Shown piece by piece: positions 46,901 through 54,523 of a stretch of 64,000 nucleotides of DNA. The notes under the pieces are model-generated. The model did no database searches and was not told the origin of the DNA. It saw only the letters and a list, made by a program, of their open reading frames with translations. Source of the stretch: Kaistella gelatinilytica. GTDB taxonomy: Bacteria > Bacteroidota > Bacteroidia > Flavobacteriales > Weeksellaceae. The position numbers were made by a program, and so were the translations under genes. The stretch spans positions 62,001 through 126,000 of the forward strand of contig NZ_JADPVI010000001.1 in NCBI RefSeq assembly GCF_015679325.1. Reading direction: 5' to 3'. Position 1 is the stretch's first letter; each line of letters opens with the position of its first letter.

Positions 46901-48159
46901 CCATCGTTCGCATCAGGATCGTTGGCTGAAGCAAATATCGAAGTATTGCCGCTGCTTCCACAACCTCCGCCGGTTCCGGCTGCGACATCAAAATCTGCGG
47001 TAACACCCACATTATAATTTCCGCTCAAAATATCCGGGAAATTCTGCGCTAAAAGGGAAAAACAAAATTTATTATTCACGGTATCCAAAGAGGAAGGAGT
47101 CGTCGTGGTATAAACAACATTTCCCGTTGCGCCGTATACTTTTAAGGTCAATTTTTTTAAAGAAGCTGTAATCCCTCCAGAATTTGGCAGGGTATAATTT
47201 CCGCAAACACTAATTGGAAGAGTAGGACAAACCGCATACAAAGGGTCCAAAGTAACTGATCCTACAAAACTCTCATTAGAGTGCAGAACACAGATGTCAT
47301 CGACATAGGCGTAACCAAAATGTCCGCCCAAACCGCATCGGGACGCCATGAACTCTACCGTGAATTCTTCATTATTTGGGATAGAAGAAATATCCAAAAT
47401 CCCTGATTGCCAGTTCGCGGTGTACAGAGTTACATAACCATAACCACCTTGCGGAACTTTCGTGAAAATACAGTTTTTCTCATCGCCCACTAAACAGAAT
47501 TCACTTACAACCTGATTATTTTTATTAAGGATCCTTGCCTTGAAAAAGGGTTGATTATCAGTGTGACTGGAATCGTAAACCGACTGTAGTACAGCTTTGT
47601 AGTTGAATTTTAAAAAGTTTTCGTTATTGGTTTTAAATCTTTTTCCCTGCGCAATAGATCCGTACGTGCTTGAGTTTTCAAAATTTAATTTTAAAGCATA
47701 TTGATCAAAGGCTTTGATGTCGCCCATGAATTTATCGATCAAATTCGCCGGAACCGAAGTCGCCATCACCGATGTATTCGTGGGACTGTATTGTGGAATT
47801 GAAGTGTCGCCCGTATTCGAAATCGATTTACACTGCGTTGGTCCAGGGGGATCACCGATATTATAAAGGAAATTTTTAATATAATTGGAGCCATTTATGC
47901 TTTCAACCTGTTCAAAACCACCATTCGTACACATTTCTACTGCGGTTTGCGTGGCTTTGTGCATGCCTTTTTTTTCAAGTTCAACCTTGCGGTTTCTTTC
48001 CTGTGTGAATTTTATTTTCTCGCTGTTGCTGGTAATTATTTTACCTGCAGCATTTTCAAACATGCCATTTCGAAGGTAGTTTGTAGTATCAGAAGGCTTG
48101 GTTTGAGAGTAAATATTTTGAAAAAAGGAGAGTACAAGTAAAAGGTAAAATTTCTGCAT
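40948..48159 (-). CDS. Giant T9SS type B surface protein with about 18 SprB-like repeats
   Basis: The 2,403-residue protein (ATG 48159; a TTG one codon upstream was not used) has a signal peptide (MQKFYLLLVLSFFQNIYSQ), an N-terminal domain with paired Cys residues (to about 590), about 18 tandem repeats of about 73 residues (about 595-1920), two CHU-type Ig-like repeats with an 'FC..QNAT' start (about 1935-2080), a further Ig-like region and a C-terminal type B sorting domain (IFTPNSDGINDEW, DRFGTIV, LPTGNYWY). Repeats open with a 'QP(T/S)C' box, carry a 'YSFDNGATW' core and close with a Cys, like SprB. It is likely a T9SS surface adhesin. No sprF-like gene is adjacent. Confidence 0.9.
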   Translation of the reverse strand: MQKFYLLLVLSFFQNIYSQTKPSDTTNYLRNGMFENAAGKIITSNSEKIKFTQERNRKVELEKKGMHKATQTAVEMCTNGGFEQVESINGSNYIKNFLYNIGDPPGPTQCKSISNTGDTSIPQYSPTNTSVMATSVPANLIDKFMGDIKAFDQYALKLNFENSSTYGSIAQGKRFKTNNENFLKFNYKAVLQSVYDSSHTDNQPFFKARILNKNNQVVSEFCLVGDEKNCIFTKVPQGGYGYVTLYTANWQSGILDISSIPNNEEFTVEFMASRCGLGGHFGYAYVDDICVLHSNESFVGSVTLDPLYAVCPTLPISVCGNYTLPNSGGITASLKKLTLKVYGATGNVVYTTTTPSSLDTVNNKFCFSLLAQNFPDILSGNYNVGVTADFDVAAGTGGGCGSSGNTSIFASANDPDANDGWDISFLNCYSGCTLNVNTAKISKCDTNHDGFEDFNLTSFDAQIVSSVSGLTFTYFKDYNSAFNNTNPISNFTSYNSGSAVIYIRVWRDAGCYKIIPVNVEVKNPTANISGILNVCSGSTDLKASSGATYLWSTGETTQIITVTNIGIYTVTVTDSFGCSSLATVSIEPSQTAVTPTLEITQPSCFVSSGTIKVISPASEYSFNNGVTWVTNPIKTGLYPGNYEVLIKTAKGCTSYAQSVTIVPALTAYPNYNATQPKFCGDTGSITITTSSAFYSFDNGITWITNSTLDLLQPGTYTIRTKDIAGCISNPAVILISSTTLGNPDFTVKSPACTVPGSITINTPSDFYTFDGGQTWVTTNVLSNVLSGNFSVGIKSNLGCTSYFQSIYIQPFQNTSPDYEVIQPTCGETGTIYIKTEADFYSFDNGATWSTSNTKDLPAGTYGIKLKNAAGCQSLSAAVYLYPPKLDYPFTSIVQPTCGNNGSITINTVSDFYSFDNGATWVTTNTKSLPAGNYQIMIKNALGCTSNAQSIYLSETKLPVPSVTITQPTCSTKGTITINTAASFYSINGGVNWYTTNVFTNLASSSYNVMIKNSQNCLSEANYVYFNQIYLDDPTYTAVNPSCGNIGNITFTSAADGYSIDGGYTWSTNPVFDNLPAGSYYLVVKNNANCKSNSISVYMNTTNLASPTVNIVQPVCGTKGTITVTSVATSYSFDGGYTWTTSPILNNVSPGYYSVMVKSGTCTSNTTSVNIVAFLLPNPTYTFTQPICGVGGTISITTSATQYSINGGQTWSSSPNFTNLADGYYNLMVQNAQGCKSNSYSVSVGLTKFYLPQPDVLIIQPTCANKGSIKITTPATSYSFDGGQTWSAVNELTNLTSGSFRIVVKNAQGCTSNPYDMSVYINTFYLPRPLIKVIQPTCGNFGSITVVSQAAQYSFDNGVTWSTNPVLLNPTPGYFTILIKNAAGCISQGTSASISKFYLNQPSVTTIQPTCTSPKGSIFINTIADLYSFDNGVTWTTNPVKNNVNSGNYNILIKNSFGCISQSSYVFIYAAPAIPATPVVTIKQPTACDATDGSITITTSAASYTFNDGATWTTNPVKKNIGAGTYIVRIKTSSASCESTSVAVTLNSGINIAAPAVSIVQPTCSVSTGSITVTTNAATYSFDDGLTFVYADTKSGLIPGTYKIKIKNAAGCISDAIVATVTTPAPLPAPAFSIVQPNCTNSLGSIQITTSAAEYSFDNGISYVLTSIKSNLGPGTYNLMIKDIAGCTSLAGIATVDVQPITPGAPQISVTQPSGCTASSGNVAVISAAAFYSFDDGATWITSASSNLSPGTYNIRIKLSVNGCSSPATIATVDVPPNAPLLPVVAVIQPASCVNPFGSITITSTEYQYSFDNGLTYSFNSTSGQLAPGIYQLKVKNSAGCESGSVSVTINVPTNTPQIPTATVQQIDCSHQSAKIAINESASQYSIDNGLTWQNSNTFTGLLPKTYLAKIKNTLGCESIAASVVVNTFINPTPKPLVNNTQDFCVQQNATITNILATGTNILWYASAVGGTAIPATTSLVNGTTYFVTQTLNGCESERTPVTVNIITTPPPTGNSPQTFCISQNATVSNLVVVGNQIKWYSSNSGSIALPNSTVLQNGITYYATQTVQGCESVQRLPVAVILVTTNIPANDFAAPSLCSDENGTKKLNLTQYETNLVANSTNYSYVYFDQNNQLVSDATNHTLQTGPNTFYVEISSTSGCKAKVKLTLQLNASPVVSMPSTAEFCPNDSVQLDAGTHAGIKSYSWTFNGNPFSNQQIISVNQSGTYQITVTNISGCNTVKSVVVKKVDLPVITEIQIENSTVRIIATGIGTLEYSIDGSQWQSSPTFYNVENGNHTAFVRSGSQPCAIAEKDFILFKIINIFTPNSDGINDEWKIEGIEKYPGTKIRVIDRFGTIVLDKSVNGPFSWNGEYLSRKLPTGNYWYHIVVSDGRILSGYVVIKNRN

Positions 48160-48313
48160 CAATTGTATTTTGGGTAAAAGCGGATACGTTAAAGGTATCT
48201 TAAAATTTTCTTAAAAAAAACTTAACAAATATAAATAAAAAACCGGAATTATAAGATTAAAACAAGTGCTGTCATCGCATTTTCACTATCTTTATTTCAC
48301 TAAATATTAATTT

Positions 48314-50812
48314 ATGGATTTCAATATTCCCGAACATTTAAAAGGCCTCACTGAAGCTGAACTTCAACGTTCGCGCGAAAAATTTGGTTTTAACCAGTTG
48401 AAGGAAGCGGAGAAAGGAAGTTGGCTCAAACTGTTGATTGATATTTTCAAAGAGCCGATGCTCCTTCTTTTGATTATTATCGCCATTATTTATTTGATAG
48501 TCGGCAATTACGGCGAAGCACTTTTCATGTTACTCGCCATTGTTCTGGTTTCGGGGATTTCCTTTTATCAGGATAACCGAAGTAAAAAAGCGCTGGAAGC
48601 TTTAGAAAAACTCAATGAACCTTTAAGTAAAGTGATTAGAAATAATAAGATTTTAGAAATTCCGACGCATGAAATTGCAGTTGGTGATCTATGCGTTACA
48701 GAGGAAGGTAAAATGATCAATGCCGATGGAGTGATCCTTCACAGCAATGATTTTTCAGTCAATGAATCGTCTTTGACCGGCGAAAGTTTTTCTGTTTTTA
48801 AAGATCATAAATCGGAAGATAAACAGGTTTATAGCGGAACTTCAACCGTTTCTGGTTTAGCTGTTTTTGAAGTGCAAAAAATCGGAAAGGAAACGAAACT
48901 GGGAAAAATCGGAGAATCGATTCTCAACATTAAGGAGGAGAAATCGCCGCTGCAAATTCAGATCGAACGCTTCCTAAAATATATGGCGATCATCGGGATT
49001 TCAGTTTTCCTTTTGGTTTGTGCCGTAAATTACTATCACACCAGAAATATTGTAGACTCTTTACTTAATGGATTGACCTTAGCAATGTCGATTCTACCTG
49101 AAGAAATCCCGGTTGCTTTTACGACTTTCATGGCACTTGGAGCCTGGAAACTCATGCGGGAAGGAATTATCATTAAAAAAAGCAGCATCGTAGAAACTCT
49201 TGGAAGCACGACCGTCATCTGTACCGACAAAACCGGAACGATTACAGAAAATTCAATGCATTTGAAAGCGGTTTATGATTTTAAATCTGAACGTGTTTTC
49301 AATGATAAAGAATTTAATGATCAATCGGTTTCAGAAGTCATCCAATATGCGATGTGGAGTAGTGAACCCGTTCCTTTTGATCCGATGGAAAAAACACTCC
49401 ATCAAGTTTATACGGAAACTCAAAAAGAGGATTTGCGACCTCATTATAAAATGTTTCATGAATATCCATTAGACGGTAAACCACCCATGATGACGCATCT
49501 TTTTAAAAATAATGAAGGCGAAAGAATCGTCGCTGCAAAAGGTGCACCTGAAGCAATTATCACTGTTTGCAACCTTTCAGAAATTCAAAAATCTGCGATC
49601 CGACAAGAGATGGAAATTTTTGGCAAAGAAGGTTATCGACTTTTAGGCGTGGCAAAATCTAATTTTAAAGGAGATGATTTTCCTTTAAGACAACAGGAAA
49701 TTTCTTTTGAATTTCTAGGATTGGTCGTGTTTTATGATCCACCGAAAAAAGATATTCAGAATGTTTTCAAACAAATAGAGTTGGCCGGAATAAAAATTAA
49801 AGTCATCACGGGTGATAATGCCCAAACGACAGAAAGTATCGCCATTCAGGCTGGAATTCCGAACGCTTCAAATCCTGTTAATGGTGATGAAATTGCAAAT
49901 CTTCCGGAAGCAGAATTGATGAAAATTGCGAACGAAAAAGTTCTGTTTACGAGAATGTTTCCGGAAGCAAAATTGCGCGTCGTTGAAGCTCTGAAACAAA
50001 ACGGAGAAATTGTCGCCATGATCGGAGACGGCGTAAATGATGGACCTGCATTAAAAGCAGCACACATTGGAGTCGCGATGGGAGAAAAAGGTACTGAGAT
50101 CGCAAAAGCTGCAGCATCGGTTGTTTTGACGAACGACGATTTGGGTAAACTTGTCATCGCCATTGCAGCCGGACGAAGAATTTATACCAACATTAAAAAA
50201 GCCGTTCAATATATCATTTCCATTCACATTCCAATAATTCTGACGGTTTCTTTACCCTTGTTTTTAGGGTGGGCTTTTCCACAAATTTTTACGCCGGTTC
50301 ACGTCATCTTTTTAGAATTGGTAATGGGTCCAACATGTTCGATCGTCTACGAAAACGAACCGATGGAAAAAAACACCATGTTACAGAAACCACGGCCGAT
50401 CACAGAAACCTTTCTCACCTGGCGCGAATTGATTTTAAGTATAATTCAGGGATTGATGATTACTGCAGGTGTTTTATTTATTTACCAGCTGACTTACAGA
50501 AGTGGCGGCAATGAAGAACTAACGAGAACAATGGTTTTTACCACTTTAATTTTCGCCAATATTTTACTGAGTTTAGCCAATCGCTCTTTCTATTATTCGA
50601 TGTTTGAAAGTTTCAGGAATAAAAATATTCTTCTGGTCATCATCACTTTTTTGACAATATTTATTTTGGGTGTAATGCTTTATATCGCGCCAGTTTCAAA
50701 TTTTTTCAAACTGACCTCTCTAAATGTTGAACAAATCTTAACTGCCGCTTCTGCCGCGATCTTGTCTGTGCTGTGGTTCGAAATTTATAAACTGATCAAG
50801 AGATATCGTTGA
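48314..50812 (+). CDS. P-type cation-transporting ATPase, P2 type
   Basis: The 832-residue pump has a cation-ATPase N-terminal domain, TGES (155-158) in the actuator domain, phosphorylated Asp305 in CTDKTGTIT, the nucleotide-binding KGAPEAI and the hinge MIGDGVNDGPAL. Ten membrane segments fit the P2 class. The ion site is unusual: TM4 has PEEIPV (262-267) where calcium pumps have PEGLP, and TM6 has ELVMGPTCSIVYENEP. The ion cannot be stated; calcium, other divalent cations or sodium are possible. It is divergent from the giant T9SS gene and ends at a terminator. Confidence 0.9.
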   Translation: MDFNIPEHLKGLTEAELQRSREKFGFNQLKEAEKGSWLKLLIDIFKEPMLLLLIIIAIIYLIVGNYGEALFMLLAIVLVSGISFYQDNRSKKALEALEKLNEPLSKVIRNNKILEIPTHEIAVGDLCVTEEGKMINADGVILHSNDFSVNESSLTGESFSVFKDHKSEDKQVYSGTSTVSGLAVFEVQKIGKETKLGKIGESILNIKEEKSPLQIQIERFLKYMAIIGISVFLLVCAVNYYHTRNIVDSLLNGLTLAMSILPEEIPVAFTTFMALGAWKLMREGIIIKKSSIVETLGSTTVICTDKTGTITENSMHLKAVYDFKSERVFNDKEFNDQSVSEVIQYAMWSSEPVPFDPMEKTLHQVYTETQKEDLRPHYKMFHEYPLDGKPPMMTHLFKNNEGERIVAAKGAPEAIITVCNLSEIQKSAIRQEMEIFGKEGYRLLGVAKSNFKGDDFPLRQQEISFEFLGLVVFYDPPKKDIQNVFKQIELAGIKIKVITGDNAQTTESIAIQAGIPNASNPVNGDEIANLPEAELMKIANEKVLFTRMFPEAKLRVVEALKQNGEIVAMIGDGVNDGPALKAAHIGVAMGEKGTEIAKAAASVVLTNDDLGKLVIAIAAGRRIYTNIKKAVQYIISIHIPIILTVSLPLFLGWAFPQIFTPVHVIFLELVMGPTCSIVYENEPMEKNTMLQKPRPITETFLTWRELILSIIQGLMITAGVLFIYQLTYRSGGNEELTRTMVFTTLIFANILLSLANRSFYYSMFESFRNKNILLVIITFLTIFILGVMLYIAPVSNFFKLTSLNVEQILTAASAAILSVLWFEIYKLIKRYR

Positions 50813-50860
50813 ATTTAAGGAACAAAATTTCATTGACAAACTTTTGTATTTTTTAAATAT

Positions 50861-50897
50861 AAAATCCGTTTCAAAAAAGATTGAAACGGATTTTTAA
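50861..50897. terminator. Bidirectional terminator between convergent genes
   Basis: AAAATCCGTTTCAA pairs with TTGAAACGGATTTT around a short A-rich loop, with T residues on both sides. It lies between the ATPase stop (50812) and the T9SS gene stop (50914). Confidence 0.85.
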
Positions 50898-50913
50898 AAT
50901 TAAAAAGAATAAA

Positions 50914-52455
50914 TTATTTAATAATTTTCTGAGTCTGAACTCCAGATTTCGTGTAAATTTTTACAAGATAAATACCTTTCTGAATTTTTGAAAAATTAAG
51001 CATTTTTGTATTTAATTCTGTAGAAATTAGTTTTCCATCAATGCTGTAAACTTCTGCTTTCTTAATATTTTCTGATGATTGCAGATGTAAAATATCTTTT
51101 ACCGGATTAGGATAAACTTTAATTTGATTTTTAGCAACATTAGAAACACCAAGGTTGATCGCGTTAAAACGGATATTATCAATTCTCAAGGAGGAATTGT
51201 TCGCAACAGGAGCAGTCACATTTCCAAATCCAAAATAATATACACCTTCCGCAGGCGCTGTAAAAGATGAGGTATATTCGGTGTAAGTATTTCCGCTGAT
51301 CGAATTGGAACTTAGTTCCTGAGTAATCGATTCTTTATTTGGTGAAGAAGCAACACTCACTTTTAAAGTTGCAGGAGAAGCAGTTGCGCTTCCCATCTCT
51401 GCAAAATACTTGACTTCTACTTTTTCACCGTTTTGCATTTTGATCGGATATGAAAAAATCCAGTCGTTTTTTGCGGAAGTTTTACTGGTATTATTAAAGA
51501 CATATCCATCTCCGGTTTGTGCCGATCCGCTTCCATTGATCCAAGTTCCGGAAGTCCAACCGTCGGAATCATACTCACCATAATTTTCATCGGTATATTC
51601 AAAATCATAAGAATAGGGAAGAAGCGCTGCAGTAAAGACAGATTTCGGTCCTGCCCAACCTGAACCACAATCTGCATTTTTAAGGAAAAATTGATAACGT
51701 GTTCCTGATTGCAAATTATCGTAATTTTTGGTGGTTGCAGTTTGAATTCCTGTGGATGAAACGGGAGTTACGAAATTGGTGAGTCCGGTGTCAACAGAAC
51801 TAATTCCAGAAGTTGCTCCCCAATTAGCAGTGAAACTTTTTTCGGTTAAGTTCGAGGAAGTGAAAGCTGATAAATCGGGCATCATACAGTTTTCAGAATT
51901 GCTGATATACAAATCATCTAATGCTAAAAAATAGCCATCTGTTGTATCATTTATAAAAGCCAAATGAATTGTTTTGCCTTTATAAGCAGACAAATCAAGG
52001 CTTCGTGCATTGAAATCGTATGCTTGTTCACCAGTAACATGTAGTAAAGTTGTGGTGAAACTCGCCATTTGATTGTCGGTTTCAGAAACCTTAATACTGT
52101 AAGAATCGGTAAAATCAAAATCATAAGATTTTGCTTTCCAGTAAAGCGTAGGATTACCAACCGCTGGAATAGTGATGGAAGGCGTAATCAACCAGTCATT
52201 CGAAGTTCCTGGGGGATCATAAGAAGAAGTACTAAAGGCAATTTTATTATCGAAACCGTCATAAAACTGAATCCAAGCTTCGGTATTAAATTCCTGAACC
52301 GGGGCATAAGATGCAACCATATTTCCGTCAGCATTAATTTTTGTATAGGAAGAAATTGGAGGTCCGTTATTGTTCTCGAATCCACTGTTAAAGATTTGCG
52401 CATTTATCTGACAAAGGATCGCCAAAGTGGTCACTGATAGAATTTTTCTTTTCAT
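50914..52455 (-). CDS. Secreted protein with T9SS type A sorting domain
   Basis: The 513-residue protein has a signal peptide (ending NAQIFN), a choice-of-anchor-J-like jelly-roll region (about 20-180, with DDLYI), a fibronectin-III-like part (about 185-270, with FTANWGATSGI), a second jelly-roll (about 280-430, ending RIDNIRF) and a type A C-terminal sorting domain opening VYPNPVKDIL and ending GVQTQKIIK. The sorting domain directs T9SS export and cell-surface attachment. No enzymatic site is evident, so it may bind carbohydrate or protein. It is monocistronic, convergent with the P-type ATPase. Confidence 0.88.
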   Translation of the reverse strand: MKRKILSVTTLAILCQINAQIFNSGFENNNGPPISSYTKINADGNMVASYAPVQEFNTEAWIQFYDGFDNKIAFSTSSYDPPGTSNDWLITPSITIPAVGNPTLYWKAKSYDFDFTDSYSIKVSETDNQMASFTTTLLHVTGEQAYDFNARSLDLSAYKGKTIHLAFINDTTDGYFLALDDLYISNSENCMMPDLSAFTSSNLTEKSFTANWGATSGISSVDTGLTNFVTPVSSTGIQTATTKNYDNLQSGTRYQFFLKNADCGSGWAGPKSVFTAALLPYSYDFEYTDENYGEYDSDGWTSGTWINGSGSAQTGDGYVFNNTSKTSAKNDWIFSYPIKMQNGEKVEVKYFAEMGSATASPATLKVSVASSPNKESITQELSSNSISGNTYTEYTSSFTAPAEGVYYFGFGNVTAPVANNSSLRIDNIRFNAINLGVSNVAKNQIKVYPNPVKDILHLQSSENIKKAEVYSIDGKLISTELNTKMLNFSKIQKGIYLVKIYTKSGVQTQKIIK

Positions 52456-52494
52456 TGAGAGTTTATTTAGATTTAAAATTTATTATGCTATTTT

Positions 52495-52959
52495 TTACAT
52501 GAACGGTTTCATTTCATCCTCTATTTTTTTCCGAAGATCCATGAGTTTGATCGCATAGTGTTCCATTTGTTTTTCCTGTTCTGTGACCGGATTAAATTTC
52601 GGAACTTCTACAGAATTACCTTCGTCATCAACCGCTACAAATACAATGATACAATGCGTTTTCTTTTCGAAATCTTTTCGTTTGATATTGCGTGAAAAAA
52701 CATTAATGGCGATATGCATACTCGTTTTCCCCGTGTAGATGACCTCCGCTTCAACCTTTACAATGTGACCGATTTTGATGGGCGAATAAAACCGAATTCC
52801 ACCTACATAAACCGTAACGCAATAGCTGGAACTCCAGGAACTTCCACACGCATAACCCGCCTGATCGATCCATTTCATTACACTTCCACCATGAACATTC
52901 CCCCCATAATTGACGTCGCTTGGTTCAGAAATGAACTGAAAAACTGTTTTGTTTTGCAT
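52495..52959 (-). CDS. Acyl-CoA thioesterase, hotdog fold
   Basis: The 154-residue protein matches the single-domain BACH/YciA-type acyl-CoA hydrolases. The N-terminal segment DVNYGGNVHGGSVMKWIDQA carries the conserved Asn/His-Gly-Gly and Asp of the hotdog active site, and TGKTSMHIAINVFS is the usual central strand. It hydrolyses acyl-CoA to free CoA and fatty acid; chain length cannot be predicted. It is cytoplasmic and seems to be its own unit, with a 39-base gap to the T9SS gene downstream. Confidence 0.9.
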   Translation of the reverse strand: MQNKTVFQFISEPSDVNYGGNVHGGSVMKWIDQAGYACGSSWSSSYCVTVYVGGIRFYSPIKIGHIVKVEAEVIYTGKTSMHIAINVFSRNIKRKDFEKKTHCIIVFVAVDDEGNSVEVPKFNPVTEQEKQMEHYAIKLMDLRKKIEDEMKPFM

Positions 52960-53251
52960 TATTTAAAGTTTGAGTAGGACAAATATCTGTTTTTATTCTT
53001 TTTACTAAAAATTTCTCTCCTTTTATTTTGAACTAAACCTAATTTGAAATACCGCCATTAATAATCAGTAGATGAATTAAGGGATATAAGATTTGCGCCG
53101 GCAAAAAAATACAGACACCGCTTTTTTTGTTTTCTGAACTACTTCAGAAAATTCAACTTATGTGATTTTTGTGCTCTAATAAATGATATAATTTATCTTC
53201 AATATAAATGAAGATGATTTTATCTCTAAAATAAATTGGTAAATTTGAATT

Positions 53252-53605
53252 ATGAAAAAAGTCTTCTATCTAAAAACCTGCGGAACCTGCACGAAAATTC
53301 TCAACCAATTTGATCTGACAGACTGGGAATTTCGGGAAATTAAAAGCAAAGCGATAACGGAAGAAGAACTGGTTGCAATGTATGCGAAGACCAATTCCTA
53401 CGAAGCGCTTTTCAGCCGGAGATCAACTCAAATAAAAGCGCAAAATATCGACATGAAATCTTTGAAAGAAGATGATTTTAAAAGATTACTGCTCGAGCAT
53501 TATTCTTTTCTAAAACGTCCGGTTTTCCTGACTGATAAAGAAATTTTCGTCGGAAATGAAAAGAAGAATATCGAGAATTTGCAACACTTTTTTGGAAAGG
53601 AATGA
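53252..53605 (+). CDS. ArsC/Spx-family thioredoxin-like protein
   Basis: The 117-residue protein has the CxxC-type start KTCGTCTK (Cys10, Cys13) and the LKRPVFLTDK segment near the C-terminus, as in the ArsC/Spx/YffB family. These are thioredoxin-fold proteins; some reduce arsenate with glutathione, others regulate transcription or have no known role. No arsenic genes are near, so arsenate reduction is not supported by context. Its stop overlaps the next gene's start (ATGA at 53602-53605), so they are translationally coupled. A -7 box (TAAATTTG) ends only 4 bases before the ATG. Confidence 0.85.
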   Translation: MKKVFYLKTCGTCTKILNQFDLTDWEFREIKSKAITEEELVAMYAKTNSYEALFSRRSTQIKAQNIDMKSLKEDDFKRLLLEHYSFLKRPVFLTDKEIFVGNEKKNIENLQHFFGKE

Positions 53606-53886
53606 TAAAATTTATTTTTATATTATTTCTTTCTCTAAACCTGTCTGCACAAACGGTTTACAGAACTTCATCCGGACAGAAATATCATCTCTCGAATTGT
53701 AGAATGGTAAAAAATGTCTCCTCAAAATCAACTGTTGAGAATGCGATGAAAGATGGACTTTCTCCCTGTAAAATTTGCAGGCCACCCTTTACATCGACTT
53801 ATGGCATTGCAGCATCACCAAAAAAAACATCTGGAGAAAGCACGAAAAATCGCTGTCATGGAATAACTAAAAGTGGAACGCGTTGA
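53602..53886 (+). CDS. Small secreted protein with Cys-rich C-terminus, cut by a TGA (possible pseudogene)
   Basis: The 94-residue frame starts with a signal peptide (MIKFIFILFLSLNLSAQ), then KYHLSNCRMV and SPCKICRPP, the core of a small Cys-containing secreted domain. Its end, NRCHGITKSGTR, is the first half of a 'CxGxTxxGxxC...C..H' (DUF5763-like) zinc-type motif. The TGA stop at 53884-53886 stands where the second Cys is expected, and the same frame continues as KHFTSIGNNFCFQHLP to TAA at 53935, completing the motif. The gene is therefore probably a nonsense-interrupted version of a 111-residue protein, or shortened. It overlaps the ArsC-like gene by 4 bases. Confidence 0.6.
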   Translation: MIKFIFILFLSLNLSAQTVYRTSSGQKYHLSNCRMVKNVSSKSTVENAMKDGLSPCKICRPPFTSTYGIAASPKKTSGESTKNRCHGITKSGTR

Positions 53887-53941
53887 AAGCACTTTACGAG
53901 CATCGGCAACAATTTCTGTTTCCAACATTTACCCTAAAAAT

Positions 53942-53967
53942 AAATCCCGCCAATATTGACGGGATTT
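53942..53967. terminator. Bidirectional terminator between convergent genes
   Basis: AAATCCCG pairs with CGGGATTT around a further CAATATTG palindrome; T-rich sequence follows on the plus strand. It lies just after the extended frame of the secreted protein and just before the convergent 53973 gene stop. Confidence 0.75.
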
Positions 53968-53972
53968 ACTTT

Positions 53973-54422
53973 TTATTTTTTAGTTCGGCGTTCTAATAAA
54001 TTATAAACGCTGATGCTGACAATGGCTCCGAGAAGATAATAACCTGTGGTCATCCATTTTTTCTGGTCCGTGTCGGTGGCTTTATTATTTCCTAAAATTT
54101 GATCTGCCAAACCAATTGTTCCTGCAGCGCCCAATAATCCTGTTCCTAATGTTTTCGTAATAATTTGGGTCGTATTGGTGGTTGTTGCTAAAGTTGAAAA
54201 TAAAAGTGCGTTAGATATTATATTTCCGCCCATTGCTGCAGCGTAAACTTCTTCTTCATCCGACAATTTCACATCAACTTCTCCCAATGATTTTTCGAGT
54301 GCAACTTCTCCAACCTGATCAAGATTGGGCGAACCTTTCATGCATTTTTTAAATAATTGGTGAACTCCGGTCAATGCCAAAGAACCTGCTAAACCTGCGA
54401 TACTTCTGTTAATAAAAGACAT
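53973..54422 (-). CDS. Small membrane protein of unknown function
   Basis: The 149-residue protein has four weak to moderate hydrophobic segments (for example SIAGLAGSLALTGVHQL, TGLLGAAGTIGLADQIL and TGYYLLGAIVSISVYNLL) and an acidic loop near residues 38-62 (GEVDVKLSDEEEVYAAAMGG). It is probably an inner-membrane protein. Small glycine-rich proteins of this type occur in many Bacteroidota as stress-associated hypotheticals, but I know no function. It is a single gene; gcvT and its terminator lie upstream on the same strand. Confidence 0.65.
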   Translation of the reverse strand: MSFINRSIAGLAGSLALTGVHQLFKKCMKGSPNLDQVGEVALEKSLGEVDVKLSDEEEVYAAAMGGNIISNALLFSTLATTTNTTQIITKTLGTGLLGAAGTIGLADQILGNNKATDTDQKKWMTTGYYLLGAIVSISVYNLLERRTKK

Positions 54423-54475
54423 AATTGTAAAATTTTAAGTGTAATACAAAGACTGCGAAAATGGTGCCACACAAA

Positions 54476-54502
54476 AAAGCAGATGAAATCTTCATCTGCT
54501 TT
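54476..54502 (-). terminator. Intrinsic terminator of gcvT
   Basis: A perfect 12-bp stem (AAAGCAGATGAA / TTCATCTGCTTT) with a 3-base loop is followed by T residues on the minus strand, 21 bases past the gcvT stop. Confidence 0.87.
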
Positions 54503-54523
54503 CTAACCTTTTTAAGTTTTGCT

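Noticed and set aside
41000-48159. CRISPR-like regular spacing in the giant gene
   Set aside because: The periodicity comes from protein repeats of about 73 codons, not from short identical repeats with unique spacers.
53602-53937. Selenocysteine at the in-frame TGA
   Set aside because: Not claimed: no SECIS-like hairpin was recognised just after the TGA, and flavobacteria generally lack the machinery; a nonsense change is simpler.
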